Shown here: positions 34,037 through 45,042 of the stretch, in pieces | Position numbering within the stretch: position 1 is the first letter of the stretch | How the letters are laid out: each line of letters begins with the position of its first letter | Source: Diphasiastrum complanatum | Lineage: Eukaryota; Streptophyta; Lycopodiopsida; Lycopodiales; Lycopodiaceae | NCBI GenBank assembly: GCA_029204225.1 | Contig: CM055096.1 | Span: 5,820,931-5,884,930, forward strand | DNA length: 64,000 bases | Direction of reading: 5' to 3' | Made by a program: the position numbers and the translations under genes | Notes under the pieces: model-generated | What the model saw: the letters and a program-made list of their open reading frames with translations, nothing else | Told to the model about the DNA's origin: nothing | The model's database searches: none

Positions 34037-34452
34037 ATTTCCTAGAATTGATGAGTTTTTAGTTTCTCATTGCCACGTATCCTTTGTGATAAAGAAGATT
34101 GACTATTATCAATCACTAAAAGTTGAAAGCTTTTGTATTTTGTAGACAAGAATAATTGCACTCACAAGTATTTTTAAAAACAATGACCGAGATATTTGAA
34201 AACACACTACTTGGTTTCTGTCATTTTTAGAATATTTATGCATATAGTTAGTGAATGTGATCATGTGTGGATGTGAACGCCAATTATTGATAAGGTTCAA
34301 TATCTCAGATGGAAGCCCTTTTTTGGCTTTCTTTCAGTTCTTTTACCTGTTCAGTCATGGATACCATAGAAATACAAAAGTCAACTGTCACTTTAGTATG
34401 TGATAGGGACCAAGCTCATTCTTCACCTTAAAATAGATGATTATTTTTTATT

Positions 34453-34761
34453 TTGTTGGTTTTGTTACCGAACCAAGTCTTCCTTCTCAGAGGCAATCAC
34501 GAGACAAAGTTTTGCACTATGGCTTATGGTTTTGAAAAGGAGATTATGGTCAAGTATGGAGAACGAGCCAGTTTTCTATACCAAAAGATTCTTACATGTT
34601 TTCAAGCGCATTCGTTGGCAGCTGTAATAGTAGGCTCTGTCTATGTTGCACAAGGAGGACTTTTTAGGCAATGCGAAGTCCCCACCTTGACGCCGAGCAA
34701 CAACATTAGTGACTCCAAGAGATTCGTGGGGTTGCAACATTGTAAAAGAGCTGAGTTATAA
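34453..34761 (+). pseudogene. Protein phosphatase 7-like exon fragment
   Basis: The frame reads LPNQVFLLRGNHETKFC, then YGFEKEIMVKYGERASF and VGSVYVAQGGLFRQCEVP. It contains the GNHE metal-binding motif of the PPP Ser/Thr phosphatases and the YGF-x-x-E-x-x-x-KYG block that I associate with the PP7 group, which is related to nuclear and light signalling roles. HGGLF of active enzymes is QGGLF here, so a catalytic His is lost. The GDxHG and GDxVDRG blocks and the C-terminal half of the domain are not found around it. It is most likely a one-exon pseudogene fragment. Confidence 0.6.
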
Positions 34762-34869
34762 ACTTTGGATTTTCTCTCTTTGTTTGGAGATCTGCAATGT
34801 AGAGGTTCAAGTCATTTCTCAAATATCTTGCAGATGGTGGTGAAAAAAGGGGAGAACAAGGGGTCGGGG

Positions 34870-35525
34870 GTGGCTATTGGTTTGAAAACCAGCATTCAAG
34901 TTTTATCAAAAAATCATGTTGAGTTTGATAGTCATCTGTGATATTTTGCAGGTTTACAATTAATTTTCAGGCAAGACAAATAGCATATTTCAAACTTTTA
35001 TAGCTATGATGTTCTTATAGGTACTGATAACTCGTTACCTATGCTGGATCTGTACTTATAGTGTGATCCCAATATGTAAGAACTGTGATAGTCTAAAGTG
35101 TAATTCAGTTTGAAGCACAGTTGCCCGCTCCGAAACAGAACGAGTTCTGGAATGCATTTTAGAATGCCTTCCGTTCTGGAATTTGACCAGATTTGTTTTT
35201 TCAAAAAATACGTTATTTTTTAACAAAGGAATCAAGATAAGGAACGGAATAACGATTCTAGGATCAATAGGAGCTGCCAGAATTTCATTAATTTTTGCCA
35301 AATTTTTTTGGCTATAAGCAGCTCTGTATCAGCAGTCGAACAATATATGCATTGTCTAGCGTCAGACAAGATAGAGGGTGAGTTTTCAGATATAGCATTG
35401 AATTTCATGCATAACCGAGATACATTCACAATGAAGAAAAAAGGGCCAGTCATATGGCATGTGCACAGCACAGTGACAAACTAGCACAACAGCAACAAAA
35501 AGCTGTACTTAGAAAAACTATGGTC
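34870..35525. other. Intergenic stretch
   Basis: No gene supported. A GGAAC/GTTCC-rich area occurs at about 35.1-35.25 kb (GAACGAGTTCTGGAATGC) resembling the MITE-like composition at 20 kb and 52 kb. Confidence 0.4.
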
Positions 35526-35607
35526 AAATGAGAATGACAGAGATGGAGGACGTGACAATAACTGATATGGTGGTGGTCCATCTACCTATCTATCTATCTG
35601 TATCTAT

Positions 35608-35829
35608 TTGGATCGAGGCAGTGGCATCGAGGTATTCCAGCTTAACCCCTTTTATTCCACTACTGCTTTTGGTTTTGGAGCTCCAACCTCACTGGGTCCA
35701 TCTTCAACTTCTTTCGCAACGCCCTCAGCCACCAGAGCTTCAACTCCTTTGTTCTCCATGCCATCACTGTTCAATCTTTCATCGGCTGCATCTACACTTG
35801 GTGTTACTGCATCATCTGCTAAAAAGTAA
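35608..35829 (+). pseudogene. FG-nucleoporin-like exon fragment
   Basis: The frame reads NPFYSTTAFGFGAPTSLGPS, then TPLFSMPSLFNLSSAAST, a low-complexity Ser/Thr/Ala/Pro sequence with GFGAP and F-containing spacers like the N-terminal FG repeats of the Nup62/Nup58 group. It ends at AAAAA|GTAAGTA, a good splice donor. No continuation is recognised. It could be an exon copy or chance low complexity. Confidence 0.35.
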
Positions 35830-36254
35830 GTAAATTGGCAGTATTGTTACACATTTTTGTATATTTCATAGTTCCCAGACGAATCCAAATTTGTTTATTG
35901 GCGTCCCCAGTTATGGTACATTCTGGAAGTTTCTTGAGTCTCATAGTGATGTCAAGTTCACTGAAACGTTGCAAGTCCATCTTAGTGTAAGATAATCACA
36001 TTAGAACTTGAAACTGATTACAAAGTGAGATTTCTTATGGACGAGACATGCAGGTGAGCTTGCAAACATATGATTCAAACACATTGGACGAATCAGTTCT
36101 CTGGTCTCAAAGTTCATTTTTTTGAAATTTTTTTTCATTTTGGGCAATTCAAGTAACATGGGGAGGGGTCACATGAAGGGCAAAGGGAGCGCATGCGGGG
36201 AGGACACAAGGGTGGGGGCGTAGGGAGGGTGCACGGACACGTGCAAGGGAGGGG

Positions 36255-36255
<1 letters not shown>

Positions 36256-36312
<57 letters not shown>
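36256..36312. repeat. (CT)n microsatellite 1
   Basis: About 28 uninterrupted CT units, followed at 36345 by CATCGGTCGCCCGTCATCG and CACACTTCGCTA, sequence that recurs after the second CT tract. Confidence 0.95.
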
Positions 36313-36315
<3 letters not shown>

Positions 36316-36562
36316 GCACGCCTCTGCTCGCACACACAAACACACCATCGGTCGCCCGTCATCGACGGACACACTTCGCTATCTACATATTAAAACTTTA
36401 GTGTTTCCGGGCCGCTCACGCTGCCTGGAAACCACATTTTCCTTTATGTTTTTTTTTTTTTTCCGGGCAGCGGTCACGAGATATGCGAAGGTCTCTCTCG
36501 GCCTCTCTCTAACCCGGACTCTCCCTCTGAGTATGCGAGATATTCGAGATGCGAGATGTGCG

Positions 36563-36566
<4 letters not shown>

Positions 36567-36636
<70 letters not shown>
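36567..36636. repeat. (CT)n microsatellite 2 with flanking repeat units
   Basis: About 35 CT units. It is followed by several CATCGGCCACTCGCCATTGG and CAGACACACTTCG-like units up to 36838, related to those after microsatellite 1. Confidence 0.95.
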
Positions 36637-36640
<4 letters not shown>

Positions 36641-37039
36641 ATGCATTACACACACACACATCATCGGCCACTCGCCATTGGCAGACACACTTCGGCCACG
36701 TACATACACACACATACATTGGCCACCCGTCAACGACCGTCGTCTATCTTCCTAAACAATCGGCCACCATCCAAATCATCGGCCGTCACATAGATCGTCC
36801 CCCCGCACCCGTCATCAACGGGCACACTTCGCTAGTAAATGAATAATAAAAATTGTATCCTAGAAGATTAAAAAAAAAATCAACAAAACTCATTTTAATG
36901 CTCAACTTTACCTAGGAGTGACACTTCAACTTTAAGCAAATATTCACAATAGCTTACCGGTATAGCAGCAAAGGTGATAAAGTGGTAAAGATCAATCTTA
37001 AGTTAAACATCTATTCACTAATTTATATAGAAAATAAAA

Positions 37040-38920
37040 ACTCTTACTATTTACAAGGATGCAGCCACTCTCCAAGATAGAAAGGACAAGAAGAAGATCT
37101 TAGATTCTTTAAAGTCAATTCGACTGGAACAAGACTCTACATCATCCTCACAAATGACTGAAAGTATCAAAAACCTACAGCTCACGAGTCATGTTAAAAT
37201 CAACATATTGAAGGAGGAACTTTGTTGAGCACCCGTTCATGAGATGTTTGAAGGCTTCAAGAATTATACTTTAGAAAAACCAAATCCTCCAATGCTCAAG
37301 CCAACGGGAGAGAGTGGTCATTCATATGTTTTGATAGTTAAAGACTCAAACAAGGAGCTTGCTTAGATAGGAGATGCTATTAAGGAGAGTGAACTTGTTC
37401 AATTGATTTTGAATGGACGAAGTGTGGATTTTGTTAACTTGGTGCAAGGCTATGCAATCATGGGTAAATTTCCCTCTCTTGAAGATCTCCAAGGAGTCCT
37501 CATGGCCGAGGAGAGTAGGAGAACACATATCAAATCAAGGATGGAGAAGCTCTCTCTCTCTCAATGATGGAGATGACAAAGCCCTTTTCATCAAAATCAA
37601 AAGAAAATCCAAAGGCAAAGGAGGCACATTCAAGAAGAACTAATTCAAAGGTGAAAATCAAGATGGATCTTCAACTCCAAGCTCAAGCAAGCCCAAGAAG
37701 GATAAGTCAAAGATCAAATGCTATTAGCAAGATAGGGCATTATGTCTCCGAGTGCTTCAAGAGGAAGCAGGCCCAAAGTCAAGCAAACCTAGGCCAAAAA
37801 GAAGGGAGAGTTCACATGAAGACTCTCTCATGATGTCAAGTTTTTAATCTTCAAGTGTGAAAGGAGAAGACCCTTCGTGGATAGATAGTGGGGCTAGCTC
37901 CCGCATGACAAGTAAGAGGGAGTATTTCTTGGCTTTCTCAATTTATGATGGTATCAAGTCAATTTTTACAGCAAATGATTGTGCTTGTAAGGTAGGAGGA
38001 GTAGGATCAGTACCTTTATGCTTGGGATTTTCAAAGAAGATCAAGATAGATGGTGTACTTTACATTCCTAACATCACTAAGAACTTACTTAGTGTAGCAA
38101 TTGCTTGACAATGGATTTCTGGTGGAGTTCACCACAACTGAATGTAACATCAAGAAGGATGGCAAGACCATTGCTAGAAACACAAGGTCTGGTAGACTAT
38201 TCAAACTAGATGCCTTTGTGGACATTAACATTGTGATGATAGCCGAGGAGAGCAAGATTTCCAACTTTGATTTGTGGCACAAAAAGCTTGGCCACATCAA
38301 CTCAAGCTCAATGAAGGTCATGTGCAAGGAGGAGCTTGCCTAAGGCCTTCCAAGATCCTTAGCAAAAGAGGAGAAGGTATGTGAAGCATGTGCCCTTTCC
38401 AAGGCACACAAGAAAGCATTCTCAAGCTCCATCACAAAGTCAACTCACCCACTTGAGTTGATCCACTCAGATGTACACTTTGCAAGTACAAAGACTGATG
38501 GAGGTGCCACCATGTTTGTTACATTTATTGATGATTACTCAAGGTTTTGTTGGGTTTTCTTGCTTCAATCTAAAGCACAAGTGTTTGAACGTTTTCTAAA
38601 GTTCAAAGCCTTTGTTGAAAAGCAGCATGGTCACAAAATCAAGACTTTTAGGAGTGATAATGGTGGAGAGTATATCTCTAGTGAATTTAAGGATTTTTGT
38701 GATCAAGAAGGGATTAGAAGGAATTGTCTTTTCCCCATACCCCTCAACAAAATGGGGTAGCCGAGAGGAGATATAGGACATTATGTGAATGTTCTAAAGC
38801 TTTAAGACTTGATACACTCTGGAAAATCCTGTGTATGGTTAGTCCACTAATTCACGAGAAGAATTGGGTCCCCGATTCTATTGTAACTAGTGACACCTCT
38901 TGCGTAACTTTCGCCATCTG
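37040..38920 (+). pseudogene. Truncated Ty1/copia gag-protease-integrase
   Basis: The plus strand reads, in order, a Gag tail ending IGHYVSECFKRK (second half of a CCHC knuckle), PSWIDSGASSRMTSKREYF (protease DSGA active site), SLGF-like and YIPNITKNLLSV blocks, HKKLGHINSSSMK (GAG-pre-integrase, with the H...H...C...C zinc motif completed by VCEACALSKAH), then ELIHSDVHF, FIDDYSRFCWVFLL and FRSDNGGEYISSEF, the integrase D,D,E residues. The E of GGEY is present. A few stops and frameshifts are scattered, and the frame is lost after WKILCMV (about 38,840). RT and RNase H are missing. Confidence 0.85.
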
Positions 38921-39234
38921 ACCCACGTCAGTGTTGGATGTGCGGCTTGTGCTTGGCCCCAAATCTTCAGTCGACATATCTTGTAGCACAACTTTTCGTT
39001 TATCCCTATGGCGAGTCACCGCCTGGAGGCCATCAAATGCGGTTCTTCAACCGTTACCACCTGTACCAGTGCTTGTTGTTCTGGCCCATTCCCTGCTGCA
39101 GAATTTCGATGTTGCTTGTGCACCAAATTATGGTAATTGAAACAATTATTTAATCGAAGCGAAGAGAATCCTCGTTCTAGATTGCCAACACATTGTCGAT
39201 GGTATGGTACACAACTAAAATATATATGGCCCAT
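38920..39234. other. Junction between the truncated copia and the paired-LTR element
   Basis: Sequence that matches neither neighbour. No gene recognised. Its GC content is higher than the flanks. Confidence 0.35.
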
Positions 39235-39786
39235 TGTCAACAGATTCTAGAGAATCCCCAGATATCGAGCCAAGCTGAAGACATAGAGTATCTCTCAGCC
39301 ATGACTGAAGAGGTCTCAGAAGGAGAGGAGCAGAAGAAGCTAAGAGTCGAGAAATTACTAGCCAGGATGATAGTGAATTATCTATGTGAGCCTACATGGT
39401 GTATCCCAGAGAAGGAACGACCATGTAAGAGCTAGTAATATTTTCTAGGCATTGTAAATAAGTGTAGACCCCCTTAAATAATTTAGAGTGAGCCACCTTT
39501 TGATGGTGACCTCTAGTGGAAGGGCAATTTCCACATGTTATTTCTAATTTGGTGGAATTGCCACTTGGGCTCCACATGGGCAGCCCTCTTGATTATTTAA
39601 GGGCCCCCTCTCTTGTGAGGGAGCTTTGAATGTATTGTCAAGTTCTCTTGAGTGAATAAAGAAGATCTTCCACGAGTTTTTGATGATTGTAAAGCTCCTT
39701 GTTCATAGCAATGTTCTTGAGTGAAATTTCTATGAGCATGTTTTGACTTCCTTTTGTGTTTGTGGATTAATTAGATTTCTTGCTTA
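39235..39786 (+). repeat. 5' LTR of the element without pol
   Basis: Begins TGTCAACAGATTCTAGAG and matches 45043-45594 base for base in length (552 bp), with about 28 differences by my count (about 5%). After it, TTTGGCACCAATTCC (39809 on) could serve as the primer binding site. The exact right end is uncertain because the two copies diverge after TTTCTTGCTTA. Confidence 0.85.
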
Positions 39787-40094
39787 GATTCAGTGGAATC
39801 TATGAACATTTGGCACCAATTCCACAACTACCAAACTAAGCCAAACCTTTCTGATCTGTGCTGCAAATCACCGGTCTGAAGTCTCCCACATGTCGCATTA
39901 CCGAGCTCGTCAGTTTCATCTCGACTGACTCACAGCTCCATTCTCGACCGAGGCTTCACGCTCCTTTCCTAGCCGAGCTCCACGACTCACGTCTGGACCG
40001 GACGAACCCTTGTTTCATTCATCTATTGAAACTATGCACTCACTCTTGACCGAACCTACCCGCAATATCCTGTAAAGTCCTGAGTTAAATTTCA

Positions 40095-40345
40095 CCCAGC
40101 AAGTTTTTTCTGAAATCTCGACCGATGGATTTCTCTGAAATCTCGATCGATGGATTTTCTTTGAAATCTCGACCGACGGATTTTCTCTGAAATCTCGACC
40201 GACAGGTTTTCTCTGAAATCTCGACCGATGGGTTTCTCTGAAATCTCAACCGGCGCCTCTTGTCAGATCTCGACCGACGCCTCCTCTCCGATCTCGACCG
40301 ACGCCTTCTCTCGGATCTCGACTGGAGCCGTCTCGCAGATTTCAA
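40095..40345. repeat. 25-27-bp minisatellite in the element leader
   Basis: About nine units of the type TGAAATCTCGACCGAYGGAT with variants, in a head-to-tail array. Related units reappear at about 41,325-41,395. On the minus strand the array reads as an Arg/Ser-rich peptide (SRSERRRRSRSE), which I regard as a by-product of the repeat. Confidence 0.85.
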
Positions 40346-40439
40346 CTAACCACATACAGTATTGCACCGTAACAACCGCACTCAACTACAAACGGATTGC
40401 ATTTCCACCGCATCCACTATTTTTCGACCACCCTTGCAC

Positions 40440-40900
40440 CACAGTCTGACCTTGCACTACATTCCACTACAATAGCATCACAGTAGATCGCATTCTGACC
40501 GCACTCAACAGCAAACACACCACATTCAAACCACATCAGCTGTTGCACCGTAGCGATCGCATCCCAACAGGTCTCACACCGCCTGCCTCCACCCTTGAAC
40601 CGTGGAGAACGCATTCATCCGTAGACCAACTACATTCATCCTTGAATTGTAGCACACTGCATTCCACCACAACCCACCGCATTCGACCGCAAGCCATCGC
40701 ACCCCAATTGCATTCACCCTTCAATCGCAACAAGTCGTATCCAACCGCAACCCACCGCAAACAACCGCACCCCAGCTATCGTATTCACCCACATCCAACT
40801 GCAATAGACCGCAACAACCGCATTCAACCACATTCAAACTGCAATCAACCCCCAATTGACCATTTGCTCACCATTGAGAGCGCCATCACCAACCATCGCC
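40440..40900. repeat. Degenerate short tandem repeat (ACCGCA type)
   Basis: Many imperfect 9-14-bp units such as ACCGCATTC, ACCGCAACCC and AACCGCA, more diverged than the neighbouring minisatellite. Lies within the leader of the paired-LTR element. Confidence 0.7.
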
Positions 40901-41436
40901 AAACCTAACATCGCCGGCAGAAGGCACACATTTGAAACTTTTTCGCATGCTGAGGTGTAGTGTCACGCGAGCATTTATCACGCTCTCGTTACACTATTGA
41001 ATATACTATCATCAACATCACCAACCTTGTTGTTTACCTCTAGTTCATTTACCAACTCCATACATCCGTTTCCACAGATATCTACCTTCCCCACATCTCC
41101 ATCCTTGCCCAACATCTTCACCTTTTCTGCTCTCCAAACTTATACATTCCATCTTCTTCCCAACCATATTCCGTCACACCTCCGTTTTTCCATACTTTAC
41201 CTTCCATTTTACCTAGCCTCATTCCTTCACAAACCTTTCCTTCCATGACATACCTTGCTCCACACATATTTTCCAATCACCTCTCCACCGACACTTTCAC
41301 CTACCTTCTCACCAGAGCCTTCCCTTCCATCTCGACCGACGCCTCCGCTCAAATCTCAACCGATGCACCCTTAACCCTATCTCAAATCTCAATTGACACC
41401 CTTTTTCCAGAACCCTGTTTTTCCAGTTTTTTCATC

Positions 41437-43475
41437 ATGTCTACCAACCCCAGTTCCAGTTCTGATGACCCCGATGCCAATAACCTCGACATCCAATTGT
41501 CCAAATTGGATCTTACTGAGATGCAAAATTGGTACCAGCAGGCAGAGTCATTCTTCAAGGCAATTGAGTTCCAGATCCCTATCTTGACAGGGTATCAAAG
41601 CCCGTACCTGGTACATATGCTGTATGCCAATTACAATGCCACGGCAAGGTCATGCCAACGCATAGTTCCCCCTGTCAGGAACTATGTCTATAACATATCC
41701 TTTGCGGCGGCCGACTTGAAACCCTTTGGGTTCTCTCGCGGACCAAATGCTGTCACAAGGACACTCCAGAAGATTGAGCAGACAGCCTACTTCGAATACA
41801 TAGATCCCTCCGTGGCCAAATGGAAGAATAAGAATGGGTATTGCGTGGAGGCAATCAATGATCAGCAGCTGCAAGCGGCATGCGCATACTTAACCAAGTG
41901 CACACAACGACCACGAACCAAGCTATAGAGGGTACCCATGTCCATGTTCCACATGATGGCAGATTCATGACTGTATGTCCAAAATCTTTATGATTGGGCA
42001 CAGTTTGCTTCGAACTGCATTCATGAGTGTCTTAAGAACAAGCAGCCACTAACCGTACTGGGGTATCTCATAACCAATATCACACTCCAACAAGTACAGA
42101 ACGGGCCAAAGCTTCAACAACACCTGCAGATTGCGAACAAGGCATGGGACATCCCAATTGGATCCAAACAGTCAAAGCGTTCATGCTCACGGGCTACTTC
42201 ACCATCGGGGCTCCAACCCAAAAGATTCAACACCAGTATTCTCCCACTGGTACACAAGCAACAGAGCCCACAACCAGATCCACAAGCAGCTGCATCTCGG
42301 ATGCTCAAAAGACCGATACCTCCAAGGCCTAGTTGCCAATCACAAGACATCAAAGAATACAAAGAAAACTTCAGACTAGGAGGACATCACCAGCTGGATC
42401 AACATCAAATGGCTCAGCTTCCGATGATGGAAGCTCCACTTCAGCATCCCAACAACACTCATCACCCTCACACATCATCGACGGGGGTGATGGAGCAACT
42501 ACGTCTACAACAACACCAGACACGACCACATCACAAGTCGTGGTTCAATTAGACAAAGTCACCACCCCACCCACATTGGTTACCACACCAACGCCACCAA
42601 CATCACCACATGCAACATTTTTTTGGAGGGGGAGGAGTGGGGAGTTCCAGTCCCTAGGACACGGAAGCGGCCAAGCAGCCACAAGGTCAACAACCACAGG
42701 CCCAACAAGTCCACACCTTGGACACTTTGCAATATTTTGATGTTGCGAACCTGATGGAAATAAGTGATGATGAACCAGAGAAGGTAGATCAGTCAGGAAG
42801 AAGTCTGACCCCTCCAATAACCACCACCACCACCACCACCACCACCACAACAACCACCATTGCTACTAACATCATTCCTCCACTCCCTCCACCTCCATCT
42901 TCAGTTCTGACACGACGCCTATTTTTTGGATTAGCTTCACCAGCTCACACCCCTGATTAGTACCCAACCCTCACTAACCCTGAGAAGCTCTCCGAAGCAG
43001 CTAAGCGCTCAATGATCGGCCTATCCGAGGCAAGCTACCACATGCATTGGTTGGTAAGCCAACATCAAATGCTCGAAAACAAGATTCAGTGCCAGGACCA
43101 AGAAATTGCGCAACAACAAATGCTGGCCAAGGAGAAGGAAAAAGAGACCGAAGAAATCAGATCCGTGATGGCTAGGCAAAAGACCACTTTGGAAGAGGTC
43201 CAATAGCAATTGAAGCACCAGATGGTCCAGATCGACCAAGTACGAGACGGATCATCGGGTGCAATGACAGTTGATGCCCCTCTAGTTAAGCCCGAGGATA
43301 TACAATTCCAGGCCCCACAGGACTCAGCCATCCGGATGGAAAAGTACGTGCGGCTGATCCAAGAACGGGAAGCCGAGAGAAATTTTTTTGAGAATATTGT
43401 GGCCAAGCAAGAAAAGATCATCCTGGAGTCCCAGAAATAGCTAGAAGACACAACGAAGGCCCTGCAGCAATGAAC
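41437..43475 (+). pseudogene. Retroelement-associated ORF of unknown function, copy 3, with coiled coil
   Basis: Starts MSTNPSSSSDDPDANNLD at 41437. One frame dominates with a handful of stops (41926, about 41969, 42958, 43204, 43438) and a frame excursion at 42.35-42.74 kb. Blocks in order: WYQQAESFFKAIEFQIPILT; NGYCVEAINDQQLQAACAYL; NLYDWAQFASNCIHECLKN; a Ser/Thr/Pro-rich linker with a (ACC)n Thr run at 42820-42850; an acidic EISDDEPEKVD; and a coiled coil HQMLENKIQCQDQEIAQQQM continuing to about 43,470. It resembles the smaller ORFs at 6.2-6.8 kb and 9.05-9.67 kb. A structural (Gag-like) role is possible; no zinc knuckle is seen. Confidence 0.55.
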
Positions 43476-43759
43476 CAGTTGAAGGACACGGCGTGCAAGG
43501 CCCAAGCAGATGCTCATTTGAAGAAACCACTGGACGATGAAGGAGATGACGGAGTAGAAAATCAGGGCAATTAAACCCGACCATCAGATGGTAGTTCGGG
43601 ATCGGGTGGCCAGAGAGCCGAAGCTGCTTCCATGACTTTTTCCCGTCCCCCTCCCACTTTTAACCCCTCCTCTTATTCCGCTTTTAATTTTTCTGAAACA
43701 TTCATTCCAATTTATCCTATTTTTTCATCTTCCCTCTCTCCACCACTCCTAGCAGAATA

Positions 43760-44886
43760 ATGGGCCCATCAAAAGGTCTAGCTGACACGTACAAGGCCTG
43801 ATGGGACGAGTTTCTTCAACAACTCCACTCCTCCGGTGCGGCGTACAATTTGTTGAACCCACCACTTCCCCAACATGTCATCCCTGCACCTCTCTCTCTA
43901 GATCACTCCGTCCCTGACCTTCCAGAAACTAACCCTGACATTGGGAGTAATGACGACTTCCTGGCAGATCCGACAGAAACAAGAAAATTCTCGTCCAGAC
44001 AAGACACGGGTGTAGTTGAGCCATCAACGAGCGAGCGAGCCAAGGACAAAGATACGGGCACCAAGGCCTTGAACCTGGCAAGGCCACCACAACCATGTAG
44101 GACAACTTCTCCTACCAGGCCTAGGAGCAAGATGGCTGATACAAAGGAGTCCGAGAAGTTCGAAAGGAAATACCCTCCCAACATGAGAGGAGACAAAGAG
44201 GACATAGATCAAAGCCAATACTCCACTCGGGTCGAGATCATTGTGGCATTACAACCGCAACCAGAATGGCGAAATAAGATTCTAAAGGATAGAAGCGACT
44301 CCAAGAGTACCTGAAAGTGCCAGCATGGAAGCAAATAGATCCATTCTACATGCCGCTCAAACACTTCTATCCATGGCCGGCAGAAAAGCCACGGATCGAG
44401 TTGGTGAACTGGCCATTGATTCCAGGAATTTCAGAGAGAATCTCCCTAGATGACCTGAGGCTACAATTACTTGATTTCGGGCACAAATACAAGACAAGTG
44501 CCAATGTATGCGTGCAAGGAAGTGTTGAATACTACTGATCTATGGCCTTTCTGATGCAGCAAGACTGTTTCTGGGATCGTGGTTTAGATCCGATCAAGAT
44601 CAATCCCAACGTAGCCCTCTAGTCAGAAGAAGACCATGAGATGATGGCCCGGCTATACTACAGAGCGGCCTTCATGTCATCACGATATGTGACCATGGTG
44701 GAAGACTGGCAGGAGATGGGCTTTATTGAAAAGATAAGAGAGTATCTGGGGCTACTAAACTTCGGAAGTAAGCTCCGCTTCCAAGTATTTGAAGCCCCGG
44801 GACGAAAGATGAGCGAGCGAAAACAAAAGACAAGACGGCGAGGCGAGCAGGACTCGCAAGAGGTTCTCAAGAGAGCTGGAATCTAG
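43760..44886 (+). pseudogene. Second decayed ORF block of the paired-LTR element
   Basis: Plus-strand frames read HVIPAPLSLDHSVPDLPETN, then ADTKESEKFERKYPPNMRG, WKQIDPFYMPLKHFYPWPAE, RIELVNWPLIPGISERISLD and, after two stops, YYRAAFMSSRYVTMVEDWQE. The text reads as one protein broken by stops and a frame change near 44,314. The final part is basic (SERKQKTRRRGEQ). I do not recognise it. Confidence 0.45.
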
Positions 44887-45042
44887 CGGCCATTGAGAGA
44901 CCTTCATTTTTGAGAAACAGTTTTGCGGATAATAAGCACCCGGTCTTACAGAAGCGAACGAAGATCCACGCTTTTCCAAATGCCGAGCGGAACGACATCG
45001 CCTGTGTTGCAGTTGGTCCTGCAACAGATTAGGGGTGGATAA

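Noticed and set aside
36149-36374. Open frames rich in Arg-Glu or Ser-Leu over CT tracts (also at 29.0, 36.5, 46.5 and 59.1 kb)
   Set aside because: Translations of dinucleotide microsatellites; no coding evidence.
40085-40345. Minus-strand Arg/Ser-rich frame (SRSERRRRSRSE) resembling an SR splicing protein
   Set aside because: It is a by-product of a 25-27-bp minisatellite in the leader of an LTR element; the period of the peptide follows the DNA repeat.
42545-42853. Minus-strand frame with a Trp run
   Set aside because: Antisense of the (ACC)n threonine run in the retroelement ORF.
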